This document shows, piece after piece, positions 27,721 to 36,308 of a DNA stretch of 64,000 bases. Numbering within the stretch: position 1 is the first letter of the stretch; the number at the start of each line of letters is the position of its first letter. A program made the position numbers and the translations under genes. The stretch comes from Planctomycetota bacterium (GTDB taxonomy: Bacteria > Planctomycetota > Planctomycetia > Pirellulales > Pirellulaceae). The notes under the pieces were generated by a model, which ran no database searches, had not been told where the DNA came from, and saw only the letters and a list, made by a program, of their open reading frames with translations. The stretch covers positions 186,001 to 250,000 of the forward strand of contig JAPLNI010000057.1 in NCBI GenBank assembly GCA_026692865.1, written 5' to 3'.

Positions 27721-29284
27721 AAACCACGAAAGCCAGCTTCGCGCGATCGATAAGCCGACGCCGAAAAGCTTTTTGAAGTTATTCGACTGCCTACAAATCA
27801 GGCTTGCATTGATTTTTGGCAGAACCGAGACCGTCGCGATCGCTCAATGTTGCTTGACGACCGGACGATCACACCCTTACATTCAAACACTCACGGATAG
27901 GCCGGCCAGCCGACAAGATTGCTTCCATCGCTATCTTCCGTGGTTTTAATTCGATGGTTCAACAGGATGGATTCTAAACGATGGCGACCATTGCCCACGA
28001 TCCGGACGGACGAAAACGCATACTTTTCTACAATGAGAAGAAAGAGCGAAAGGCAGTCAATCTAGGCCCATGCAGTACTCGAAACGCAGAGAGCGTTAAG
28101 AGGCGTGTCGAGTCTCTCGTCTCTAACCGCCGACTAGGCTTGAAACCTGAAGGCGAATTGCTCACATGGATCGTTGAAGAAGGCAACGTACTAAGGGAGC
28201 AACTCGAGAAACACGGTTTAGTTGAGAAGTCAAAATCTAATTCCAAGCAAAAAGGAATCACGCTATCTGCGTTCCTAGATGACTTCGTTAAACGCCATGG
28301 AAAAGATAAGAAACCCGCGACGCTGATCGTTTGGGGCTAAGTTGTTCAAGACCTTAAGCGCAACATGCAAGGGGGAATCGCACTTCGAGACGTTACCGCA
28401 GGGCACGCGATTCAGTTTGTTGAGAGCATCAAGCAAAGAGGCCTAGCGCATTCGACCGTTCACAAGCGAGTGAAGTTTTCCCGGCAATTTTTTCAAGATG
28501 CGATCGACTGGAAGCTGATTACAGAGAACCCGTTTGGTCGAGTCAAAACGAGGGACACCTCGAAAATGAGTAACGTAGAAGTTACGCAGGAATCGATTGC
28601 CCAGCTTCTAAAAGTATGCGACCCAGTTTGGCAGGGAATCATCGGGCTTAGTCGTTTTGGTGGCTTGCGGTGCCCCTCCGAGGTGCTTTCCCTCAAATGG
28701 GAGGATATCAACTGGGCACATGATCGGATCAGCGTTCCCGAGCCCAAGGTAGAACACCACGAAGGCCGGGGAGTTAGGACCGTTCCATTATTCCCTGAAT
28801 TGAAAGCCATTCTTGAAGACCTTCGAGAGATCACACCTCAAGACGCCGAGTATGTCATCGACAAACCCGAATACCGAGCCGCCGCAATGCGACCGGGAGG
28901 ATGGGCCAACGCGAACCTGAGAACCCAGCTATTGAAGAAACTCAAGAAGGCTGGTTTGAAACCGTGGGCTAGGTTGTTCCATTCGATGCGAGCAAGCCGA
29001 CAAACCGAGCTTGAAGCGATCTTCCCAACGCACGTAGTTTGTGCCTGGATGGGTAACAACGAATCGACCGCCAAGCGGAACTATCTGATGGTCACCGAGA
29101 AGGATTTCAGCGCCGCCGTAAGTGGCAAAAATGCGTCCGAAAAAAGCGCACTCTGGCGCGAACTGTTGATGCAAGCTGTTGACCCCCAACCTATCACAAT
29201 TGCAGGAAATTGCGGTACATTTTCCGAACCGCATGAGCCGTGCAAAATCGAGCAAAACGGGGCTAGTTCGGGAGTCGAAAAACC

Positions 29285-29322
29285 AACAAAAAACCTCGTT
29301 TTCCCAAAGAAAAACGAGGTTT
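29285..29322 (-). terminator. Rho-independent terminator of tmRNA
   Basis: Perfect 12-bp arms 29291-29302 and 29311-29322 (AAACCTCGTTTT) with an 8-nt loop, followed on the minus strand by TTTTTTG. It lies 7 bp past the tmRNA 3' end and is supplied by the integrated element. Confidence 0.82.
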
Positions 29323-29328
29323 ATTTGA

Positions 29329-29352
29329 TGGAGCCGGGGGGAATTGAACCCC
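29329..29352. repeat. Right attachment site within tmRNA 3' end
   Basis: 24 bp identical to 24415-24438; forms the acceptor stem and T-arm of the functional tmRNA. Confidence 0.85.
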
Positions 29353-29683
29353 CGTCCCGAGATACTTCCAACCCGGCATCTACGTGTGTAGCCATCTGTT
29401 GTTGTCTCGCCCACTGCGTTCGTTGATGACATCGGTGCAGCGCGCCAGCCTGGAGCTTTATTTAGCTGATGATGTGCCAGGCGCGACCATCAACGATTCG
29501 AAATTGCGACGGATAGTATGGCGTCTTCGACGAACCCCAAGTACCCGAGCAGCCTAATTAGGCCGCTAGTGCGAAGTTACCTTCAGCAGTTACTTTTTTG
29601 ATCGAGTTTTTACGTGTCCACCCGACCAACCACGACACGCCACCAAAGCCTTCAAATTATCCGGTCGAATCCAGATCGGCCCC
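29329..29683 (-). ncRNA. ssrA: Transfer-messenger RNA (tmRNA)
   Basis: On the minus strand the gene opens with GGGGCCGATCTGGATTCGAC and closes with GGGTTCAATTCCCCCCGGCTCCA; GGGGCCG pairs with CGGCTCC to make the acceptor stem (one G-U). CCA is not fully encoded. The tag frame reads GCT GAA GGT AAC TTC GCA CTA GCG GCC TAA, giving AEGNFALAA, in the form used by planctomycetes. About 355 nt, normal for a one-piece tmRNA. It rescues stalled ribosomes and marks the product for proteolysis. The 3' end is shared with the element's attachment site. Confidence 0.95.
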
Positions 29684-30407
29684 AGTGTCCCTGTTCGCTT
29701 AGCGTTGCCATTGCTGGCCACAAAAAACAAACAGCACCTTTTAAGTATCTACACGCAATAGCGTTTCGGCAAGGGTAACTTCCCAAGAAGCCGGATTTTT
29801 CAATCGTGTTTCTCAGTCATGCTTCCACTTCAAGTAGCCTATTACGCTCGAGCATTATGAGGAGAAATTTCTAGTTCGATAAGATGATTCAGGCGTGAAT
29901 CTCTCTCGCTTTTTGCGTTCGCAATCAACGTTCTTATCTATAGCGGGGTAGCGTGAAAATTCAAAATGGCCTGAAAACGGTTAGGACAATTAGAAATTCT
30001 TAAGTTGGTTCCGCACGCAATGCGAGAAGATCAGCTCGCGCCTCGGTCTCAATAAACTAAACAATTATGTGGCAAATGTCGCAATCCGGACTTGCTCAAA
30101 TAAGTGATCGGCGGGATGTGGCTATTTCAATTAAAACATTTCAACACTATCACTTGAAAGAGCTCTTTCCGTCCACCACTTTACCGGCCCAAAGAGATTC
30201 GACGCGTCACTATTGGTTGCTCAATGGAGGTGAAGGCCGCGGTAGAAAAGTTCTGGCGTTCGGCTATGATATTTTGAATGGATTTTGGTATCTGTGAGTT
30301 TCATGTGCCGTCGGTCTGCAAACCATCAACAATGGCTTTTGCGCAATCGAAAGCAGAAGCTTATTCTCCAAACGACTTTTTGTTTCAATTCTGATTAAGG
30401 ATTTTTA
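29684..30407. other. Intergenic stretch, no gene supported
   Basis: 724 bp between tmRNA and the Gfo/Idh gene. It must hold the tmRNA promoter on the minus strand. A 76-codon plus frame at 30067-30297 has no recognisable features. Nothing else was seen. Confidence 0.5.
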
Positions 30408-31784
30408 ATGATGTCTGTATTCCGACCAACCTCTCGACGTGGTTTTCTAAAGGGTGTCGCCGCAACTGGGACTGCAGTTACTTTGAGCTCTTCGGTGAAT
30501 CGAGCTCTTGGTTTCCAATCCCCCAATGATCGGCCTGTCTTTGCCACAATTGGAATGCGGAACCAAGGTTGGACGATTACCAGTAAGTCCTTTCAGTTCG
30601 CTGACTTTGCTGCCCTCGCGGATGTCGACTCCAAAGTGCTTGGCGTGAACATCGAGAAGACCGAGAAGGCTCAAAAGAAACGGCCCGATGCGTACAAAGA
30701 TTACCGGAGCATCTTAGATCGCAAAGATATTGATGCAGTGATGATTGCGACGCCCGACCATTGGCATACTAAGATCGCTGTTGAAGCGATGTACGCCGGG
30801 AAGGATGTCTATTGCGAGAAGCCGCTCACATTAACTATCGCCGAAGGGAAGCTGATCGAAAAAGTCGTAAAAGAAACTGGCCGCGTCTTTCAAGTTGGTA
30901 CGATGCAACGTACCGAGTGTGATCAACGCTTCCTTCAAGCTGTTGCGTTAGTTAAAAGCGGACGACTTGGAACTATTCAAAAAGTCACTTGCGGAATTGA
31001 TGGTATGGAAGCATCGCCAATTATTCCTGTATCTTCCATTCCTGAAGAACTTGATTGGGATCTTTGGCTTGGACCAGCACCGAAGGTGGACTACCGCGCC
31101 ATCCCTGAGAAGTTGCGTGAGGGCTACGGCGGTGGAGTACCACTGTTTAGCAATTGCCATTACTCGTTCCGAAATTGGCATGAGTATTCCGGTGGCAAGT
31201 TGACCGATTGGGGCGCTCATCACGTCGATATTGCTTGCTGGGCTTTGGGTGCATCTGATACCGGCCCAAGCAAGATTACCCCTGTCGAATTCAAGTTGCC
31301 AGTTGAATACAAAGACGGAAATCCAGTAGTTCAGGATCAATACAATGCTGCGACAAACTTCCGAATCAAAGTCGACATGCCTAACAGCGTCGAGATGATC
31401 ATCACCAGCGAAGGCGACAATGGCATCCTCTTTGAAGGGACCGAAGGAAGGTTCTTCGTGAATCGAGGCAAGATTACTGGCAAGCCAGTTGAAGACCTTA
31501 AGGAGAACCCACTACCCGAAGGAGCAATCGAAGTAGTTTACGGTGGAAAGGTAAGCGAGAACCACACCGCCAACTTTATCGAAGCGATGAAGTCTCGTAA
31601 GCAGCCGATCTCAGACGTGTGGTCTCACAATCGAATGCTAGAAATTTGCCACCTATCGAACATCGCAATGCGTCTCAATCGAGAACTCAAGTGGGATCCC
31701 GTCAAGCGAGAGATCATTGGCGATTCGCAAGCCAATTCGTTCATTGCAAGAGAGAACCGCAAGGGCTTCGAAATCAACATGTAG
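30408..31784 (+). CDS. Tat-exported Gfo/Idh/MocA family oxidoreductase
   Basis: 458 aa. The N-terminus SRRGFLKGVAATGTAVTLSS is a twin-arginine signal, so the protein folds with its cofactor in the cytoplasm before export. The Rossmann part runs to about residue 165 with the family's EKP motif (YCEKPLT). The C-terminal part carries the usual beta-sheet region with GGKLTDWGAHHVDIACW, whose histidines sit near the active site in the family. Known members oxidise or reduce sugars and inositols with NAD(P); many planctomycete paralogues are Tat-exported with unknown substrates. Monocistronic, with a hairpin downstream at 31870. Confidence 0.9.
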   Translation: MMSVFRPTSRRGFLKGVAATGTAVTLSSSVNRALGFQSPNDRPVFATIGMRNQGWTITSKSFQFADFAALADVDSKVLGVNIEKTEKAQKKRPDAYKDYRSILDRKDIDAVMIATPDHWHTKIAVEAMYAGKDVYCEKPLTLTIAEGKLIEKVVKETGRVFQVGTMQRTECDQRFLQAVALVKSGRLGTIQKVTCGIDGMEASPIIPVSSIPEELDWDLWLGPAPKVDYRAIPEKLREGYGGGVPLFSNCHYSFRNWHEYSGGKLTDWGAHHVDIACWALGASDTGPSKITPVEFKLPVEYKDGNPVVQDQYNAATNFRIKVDMPNSVEMIITSEGDNGILFEGTEGRFFVNRGKITGKPVEDLKENPLPEGAIEVVYGGKVSENHTANFIEAMKSRKQPISDVWSHNRMLEICHLSNIAMRLNRELKWDPVKREIIGDSQANSFIARENRKGFEINM

Positions 31785-31869
31785 CTCGGAGGGTTGAATC
31801 GACTTTGGTCAAACTGGCTGCTGCAGGTTTGACTTTGCTGGTGCGATCCAACGCTCTATCGTTTTCAAT

Positions 31870-31903
31870 GGAGGCGGTTCCTTGTCCCGCAAGAGCCGCC
31901 TCC
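31870..31903. terminator. Hairpin between convergent genes
   Basis: Arms 31870-31884 and 31890-31903 (GGAGGCGGTTCCTTG with CAAGAGCCGCCTCC) form a strong GC stem between the Gfo/Idh gene and the DUF4332 gene. Only weak T-runs follow on either side, so it is probably a bidirectional terminator of modest strength. Confidence 0.5.
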
Positions 31904-31905
31904 CT

Positions 31906-32304
31906 TCAGTTGTTTGTGCAATGATAGTAATGCTGGTAAAGTTCTTCGGGACGCTGTTTTGCAAGTTCCTCTGCGGAACATATTCCCACATTGACCAACA
32001 GCCCTTCACCGGCAACTGTTAAGCGATCAACTTGAATTGAAAGCATCGCCCGGTCCTGCCATTGTCGGACAAGAGGGACATTGATCCACTTAACCTTAAG
32101 CTCATCGACAAGCTCATCGACAAGCTCATCGACAAGCTCATCGACAAGCTCATCGACAAGCTCATCGACAATTTCGTTCGCGTTTCTATCTAAGAACTGT
32201 CCAACCCTGTGGCAGCCAATCGCATCGAACCTGGCTGCCGTCTTCGGCCCAATCGCATGGTCGTCGACAATGGGGCTTTCAACAGTTAGACGACTTGATA
32301 GCAA
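31906..32304 (-). CDS. DUF4332-like helix-hairpin-helix protein with VDEL repeats
   Basis: 132 aa from a TTG start at 32304; a TGA lies two codons upstream, so the frame cannot extend. IGPKTAARFDAIGCHRVGQFL and the C-terminal LLVNVGICSAEELAKQRPEELY match the helix-hairpin-helix pattern of DUF4332, a family often found with DNA-processing proteins. A run of six VDEL units sits between the two halves. The family is commonly longer, so this may be a truncated or cut-down copy. Function unknown. Confidence 0.6.
   Translation of the reverse strand: MLSSRLTVESPIVDDHAIGPKTAARFDAIGCHRVGQFLDRNANEIVDELVDELVDELVDELVDELVDELKVKWINVPLVRQWQDRAMLSIQVDRLTVAGEGLLVNVGICSAEELAKQRPEELYQHYYHCTNN
32101..32172. repeat. 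12-bp tandem repeat, six copies
   Basis: CTCATCGACAAG repeated five times exactly from 32101 to 32160 and a sixth time with one change (32161-32172). In frame with the DUF4332-like gene it encodes the peptide unit VDEL on the minus strand, so copy-number change would keep the frame. Confidence 0.95.
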
Positions 32305-32377
32305 AAATCACTAGGAGAAAAGATGGGCGATTCACACAAAGCCCGTAATTAGACGAATGGGCTACTGGGCAATTGAG

Positions 32378-33001
32378 CTAAGCACGCTTTCGTCGCAGCC
32401 GCAGAGACTCCAATCCGTTGTAAGTCAGAAGCAAAGCATCACTCGATGCGAACTTGTCAAATAACGCACTCGTTAGCTTGGCATCCTTGGGCCATGGATA
32501 AGCAAAAATAAGATCAAAATCACGGACCTCCATGCCGATCTCTTCGTAACTCTGATCGGTGTGCGGCACGATCATCATGTCGCCCTGACAGTTTGCATAA
32601 GCTCGATCAATCAAACGATCCGAGCCCTTAGGAATAAAGCTGCCGGTCGTAAAGTTCACAGAGAGATTGAATTGCGAAGCTAATTCTCGTGAGACCTCAC
32701 ACAACTCGGGATCGATTTCAATTCCATAAGAATCAAATCCGAGCATGGAGGCCATCGATGCAGTCACTCCAAAACCACTACCCCATTCGCAGAATGAATC
32801 ACCAGCGTTTAGCCGTCTGCTCGAGATTTCTCGCAGTGCGCGATAAACGGTCTCGAAACAACTTGGAAAGAATCCGACGAGCGGTTTTGGCCGAGTCTCC
32901 ATAAACGAAGCAACGCGTGTATTCGCCTCGTTTATGAAATCACTCACTCTGGCAGGAATCTCATGATCGCCCAAAGTTAGTTCAATATTGTCTAAGGTCA
33001 T
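32378..33001 (-). CDS. Class I SAM-dependent methyltransferase-like protein
   Basis: 207 aa from the ATG at 33001; the longer frame to 33070 would overlap the upstream gene. The SAM-binding region reads FCEWGSGFGVTASMASMLG then YGIEIDPELCEVSREL, the motif I and II pattern of class I methyltransferases. A later DLIFAYPWP resembles the motif IV D/N-PP-Y/W region. Substrate unknown. It follows the anti-sigma gene by 35 bp and may be the third gene of the sigma operon. Confidence 0.68.
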   Translation of the reverse strand: MTLDNIELTLGDHEIPARVSDFINEANTRVASFMETRPKPLVGFFPSCFETVYRALREISSRRLNAGDSFCEWGSGFGVTASMASMLGFDSYGIEIDPELCEVSRELASQFNLSVNFTTGSFIPKGSDRLIDRAYANCQGDMMIVPHTDQSYEEIGMEVRDFDLIFAYPWPKDAKLTSALFDKFASSDALLLTYNGLESLRLRRKRA

Positions 33002-33036
33002 CTGTAGGTTGCTATTTCGTCGAATGTCGACAAGTA

Positions 33037-34584
33037 TTAGGGAACAACTTCGATGACAACATGCACCCAATCATCGTTTTCGCCAATTTCCATCGGCTTA
33101 AGAGCTTCCATTGACTCCTGAACTTTCGATTGAGCGTTCGATAAGGAACCGGCTGTTCCATCCGCCATTTTTGCAGAAGACGTGCTCTCGCGCCGAGCAT
33201 CGTAAAATGAAGATCGATCATCGCGAGATTCCTTTTGGGAACTCTGCGTCTCCTGACTTTTATGAAGCTGGATATTGTCGATCTTCCGAGACAATTCTGC
33301 GGGTGCGATCTGTTGGGTGCTATTGCCAAGGTATTGCTGTACGCTTCGACCACTTCGTTGACGAGTTAGCCGGTCCTGAAGATAAGCGTTTCTCTCGGGC
33401 TTTGCTGGCGATATCTCATCTTCGATTAGTTTGTCCAGTTGATTTTCGTTTAAAAAGACGGCAATTTGCGAGCGAGGCATCACCGCTTCGATAAAATCTT
33501 GATCAGAAGATTCTCGGTCGGGCGACGAAAGTTGTATCGCTCCGATTGCAGACGATGGCGCGTTCAAATTGGCCGTCGATTCACTCTGCGTTGCTGTTGT
33601 CGTCTTATCCTTTGCATTCGCGTCGAGTTTACTTTCGGTAACTGCTTTTGCATCGCTTTTCGCCATCGTCGGTGAAGCGAATTTACTTTCTGATCTTGAA
33701 GTCTCACCGGCGTTTTGTTTTATTGCTGAGGAATTTGTGGACGCTGGCGGCAGCGGTGATGAAGCGTTCGCTTGTACGCGAACGTTATCTGATACAGCAA
33801 GATTCTGTTGGTACTGTATGTTGAGCTGCGCCTGCCCGCTACGTCTCGCTTGAATGAAGACCGTTGTCTTCGGAAGCTCGGCAATCTTGACTGCGTCTAT
33901 ACCTTGAAGCGAGTAGAAGTTTGTTACTGCTTCCATGGCTTGCCCCTTTCCCGGTGCGAGTTGTTTTGGAATTGGAGCGACGATTTGCGGAGCTTGCGGG
34001 CTGAGGTTCTGGCGTGGATCTTGGCTTGCGATTGAACTTACGCTTGGTGTCAGACTGGGGCTTTGCGGTGGTTGGAGATTTTCCGCAACGGCTGGGGAAA
34101 CTTTTGTGGGTACTGCTTTTGCGAACTCGCTTGATTGAGACCGGAAGACCGATGGTAGTAGATAAATTCCAGACACCAGTGCAAGAAGACTCGCCGCCAA
34201 CGAACCAAGGCTCCACCAAGATCTGCGAGAAAGACTTGTTTTGTTGATGCTGCTGTGATGCGTTTCAGAATTTGCTTTTGAATGAGTCTGTTCGTTACTG
34301 GTTGTGGCAGTAGCTATCAAAGCGGTAACGACCGGAGTTCCAGGCAGATTGTCCCACTCGCCTCGAATGGGTTTCGAGATTGCTGTTTCCGTTGGGTTGG
34401 ACTGGATCCATTGACGAACTTTTTGGAGGTCTTCGAACAACCTTCGCTGCTCTGCATCTTCACTTAACCGTGACTCGACGAAAGAACGTTCGTCGGCGGT
34501 CAGTTCTTGGTCCAAATAAGCAGACAGTAAGGACTCATCAAAGACTTCATTCGGCGGGTTCTGATTGGTAGGTTGATCGGTCAT
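33037..34584 (-). CDS. Anti-sigma factor, membrane-anchored
   Basis: 515 aa from the ATG at 34584, chosen because it overlaps the sigma gene stop as ATGA; an upstream ATG at 34599 is possible. The N-terminus (LLSAYLDQELTADERSFVESRL) has the usual anti-sigma start but lacks a clear HxxxCxxC zinc motif. One membrane segment (LGSLAASLLALVSGIYLLPSVF, about residues 129-150) separates a cytoplasmic sigma-binding part from a long Ser/Ala/Gln-rich periplasmic domain that ends in DDWVHVVIEVVP. In the family, it holds the cognate ECF sigma at the membrane until an envelope signal frees it. Confidence 0.82.
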   Translation of the reverse strand: MTDQPTNQNPPNEVFDESLLSAYLDQELTADERSFVESRLSEDAEQRRLFEDLQKVRQWIQSNPTETAISKPIRGEWDNLPGTPVVTALIATATTSNEQTHSKANSETHHSSINKTSLSRRSWWSLGSLAASLLALVSGIYLLPSVFRSQSSEFAKAVPTKVSPAVAENLQPPQSPSLTPSVSSIASQDPRQNLSPQAPQIVAPIPKQLAPGKGQAMEAVTNFYSLQGIDAVKIAELPKTTVFIQARRSGQAQLNIQYQQNLAVSDNVRVQANASSPLPPASTNSSAIKQNAGETSRSESKFASPTMAKSDAKAVTESKLDANAKDKTTTATQSESTANLNAPSSAIGAIQLSSPDRESSDQDFIEAVMPRSQIAVFLNENQLDKLIEDEISPAKPERNAYLQDRLTRQRSGRSVQQYLGNSTQQIAPAELSRKIDNIQLHKSQETQSSQKESRDDRSSFYDARRESTSSAKMADGTAGSLSNAQSKVQESMEALKPMEIGENDDWVHVVIEVVP

Positions 34585-35186
34585 TGACTTTCGCTCCATT
34601 GTCCCTGCGAGAGAAGGACTTCTTTCAATTCGAGTCTCGCGCGGTGAAGCCTACTTCGAACGGTCCCTGCTGGTATTCCCAAGCAAAGAGAGATTTCATC
34701 GTAGTTGAGCCCCTGCAAATCGCGAAGCGTGAGAACCGCACGACGCTCGGGATCAATCTGAGCAAGAGCTGCGTAAAGCCGCGTACAGGACTCTTCACGT
34801 TCTAATTGGTCAATCGGGGTTTCGACAGGACGATTATCAATTAGGTCCATACTAACTCCCGAATCGCCATCGGAGCGTTCTTGAGGATGTTTATGGCGTT
34901 TCTCACGTCGTTTGTGATCGATTGCAAGATTAAAGGCGATCCGATGTAACCAAGTAAAAAACGAGCTTTTTGATTCGTAGCTAGCCAGTTTTCGATACGC
35001 CATCGCGAAAGCTTCTTGAGCTACGTCTTCGGCATCATGACGATTGCCTAGCATCGCATACAAGCCATTGAACAGCCGATCCTGGTACCGATCAATAAAT
35101 TCATTGAATCGATACGACTGCCCTGCAAGGATCGCCTGAACGACCGCCTTTTCGTCGAATAAAATGTTTGCTTCCACAAGCAGCAT
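34581..35186 (-). CDS. ECF-type RNA polymerase sigma factor
   Basis: 201 aa. Sigma region 2 is clear (DAEDVAQEAFAMAYRKL, SSFFTWLHRIAFNLAIDHKR), then a variable linker rich in charged residues, then region 4 with its helix-turn-helix (LTLRDLQGLNYDEISLCLGI, TVRSRLHRARLELKEVL). It directs RNA polymerase to a regulon not visible here. Coupled by ATGA overlap to the anti-sigma gene, the standard pairing. Confidence 0.92.
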   Translation of the reverse strand: MLLVEANILFDEKAVVQAILAGQSYRFNEFIDRYQDRLFNGLYAMLGNRHDAEDVAQEAFAMAYRKLASYESKSSFFTWLHRIAFNLAIDHKRREKRHKHPQERSDGDSGVSMDLIDNRPVETPIDQLEREESCTRLYAALAQIDPERRAVLTLRDLQGLNYDEISLCLGIPAGTVRSRLHRARLELKEVLLSQGQWSESQ

Positions 35187-35237
35187 TGACTCAATAGACG
35201 AAGCAGTTTGAAACCAGTTCCCGATTCCGAAGGAGAC

Positions 35238-36092
35238 TCAACCCATTCGTGACTTTAATTGATCCCACGACGCTTTCAAAGAATCCAACAGTCGCCCGAC
35301 ATGCCCAGCAGCCATAAACACGCGACAACTAACGGCAGACTGAGGATAAAAATTCGTAATAAAATCGAAGCTAAACTCATGGGGGCCGTGTCCGATCATT
35401 ACTGCGTTGGAGTAGGAACCGCTTAGCAATTCATCTTTCAGCTTCAGCTCATCGTAAACTTCTTGCGGTGAAGGATGGCGAGTAATCGAGGGTTTCGGAG
35501 GAGGCGGCAAAGACTCTGAATCAGCGGGCCTTTCTGCACTGGAACCGGATTCACCTTTGTTAACCCCCGATTCCTTGGGAATACTTGTTCCCGCATGAAT
35601 ATCGATTGGATCTCCAAACAGCGAAGAGGTCGGAGTATCACTGGGACGCGGCTTCGTCGAATCAACGCTTGCTCCCATTGCTGATGTCGTTCCTGGGCCT
35701 GACGGCTTGTCGGAACCTGTTTCTGAAGGAGACCCCAGTGAAGATCCTGACGGAAAAGGGACGGGATTCGCCTCGGAAAAACTCTGAATCGCCGTCGAAC
35801 CGCTTGGGGATGCATTTAAATCATGGAACCGTTGGCGATAGAGACCGATGTTCGTTGAAAGCGCTTCGATAAACTGAGGCATCACTTGGTGCGGCAGCAC
35901 AACACGCGCGACAATGATGTTTGGCCTTGGAAGATTTCTCACAAAATCCAGGATAAACTCGGTCGCCCCAGTGACGACGATGACACCAGTGCTGATCTGT
36001 CCTGCCGCCACGTGCTCGGGTACTCGGGCACGCATTGGAGGTGCATTTTCCATAGGGTCAGGTCTATCTGCTGGATTCGAAGGATATGACAT
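35238..36092 (-). CDS. Protein with two DUF3467-like domains
   Basis: 284 aa. Residues about 28-105 (GVIVVTGATEFILDFV, IVARVVLPHQVMPQFIEAL) and about 215-284 (AVMIGHGPHEFSFDFITNF, SCRVFMAAGHVGRLLDSL) each follow the DUF3467 pattern of a beta-hairpin with F-x-x-DF and a later P/A-H-x-x-x-L helix. A Pro/Ser/Gly-rich linker joins them. The family has no known function. Located 51 bp upstream of the sigma gene start on the same strand, so may share its transcript. Confidence 0.65.
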   Translation of the reverse strand: MSYPSNPADRPDPMENAPPMRARVPEHVAAGQISTGVIVVTGATEFILDFVRNLPRPNIIVARVVLPHQVMPQFIEALSTNIGLYRQRFHDLNASPSGSTAIQSFSEANPVPFPSGSSLGSPSETGSDKPSGPGTTSAMGASVDSTKPRPSDTPTSSLFGDPIDIHAGTSIPKESGVNKGESGSSAERPADSESLPPPPKPSITRHPSPQEVYDELKLKDELLSGSYSNAVMIGHGPHEFSFDFITNFYPQSAVSCRVFMAAGHVGRLLDSLKASWDQLKSRMG

Positions 36093-36308
36093 CGAGTTTG
36101 CGTTCTATTACCTAAAAAAGTCTTTGCATCAAAACTGTATCGAGAACTCCATCCCCAACCAAACAGGCGTGATGCTGTGAATCATTGTAAAGCCCCGTAA
36201 CCGATTCATGCTAGACGGGCCCGGGAAATTGAAGCAGTAAGTTTGAAGTTGAATGCATGATTCCGGAGCGTGACTTTGAAAGCAAGCCGTCGGCTGAATA
36301 CGTGTCTT

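Larger units (their letters stand above)
24415..29352. mobile_element. Degenerate integrative element inserted in the tmRNA gene
   Basis: About 4.9 kb bounded by 24-bp direct repeats of the tmRNA 3' end. Inside are a secreted cargo protein, an IS5-like transposase remnant and, abutting the right repeat, a tyrosine integrase on the plus strand. Insertion into a tmRNA 3' end with the integrase beside the attachment site is the established arrangement for such islands. Both recombination genes carry in-frame stops, so the element is probably fixed. Confidence 0.8.
27981..29426 (+). pseudogene. Tyrosine integrase with one in-frame stop
   Basis: The frame from ATG 27981 gives an N-terminal arm and SAM-like part (119 codons), is stopped by TAA at 28338-28340, and continues in the same frame to 29426. 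The second part has the catalytic residues of tyrosine recombinases: Arg in FGGLRCPSEVL, His and Arg in FHSMRASRQTEL, the AWMGN block and the Tyr in RNYLMV. An ATG at 28365 could allow re-initiation, but the product would lack the arm-binding domain. The last 33 codons (EPGGIEPPSR...) read through the tmRNA gene in antisense, so the true ancestral stop is uncertain. Likely inactive. Confidence 0.85.

Noticed and set aside
30067-30297. 76-codon plus-strand frame
   Set aside because: No ribosome site, no motif, isolated in a long gap.
32101-32172. CRISPR-like array
   Set aside because: 12-bp units are contiguous with no spacers and encode an in-frame peptide repeat.
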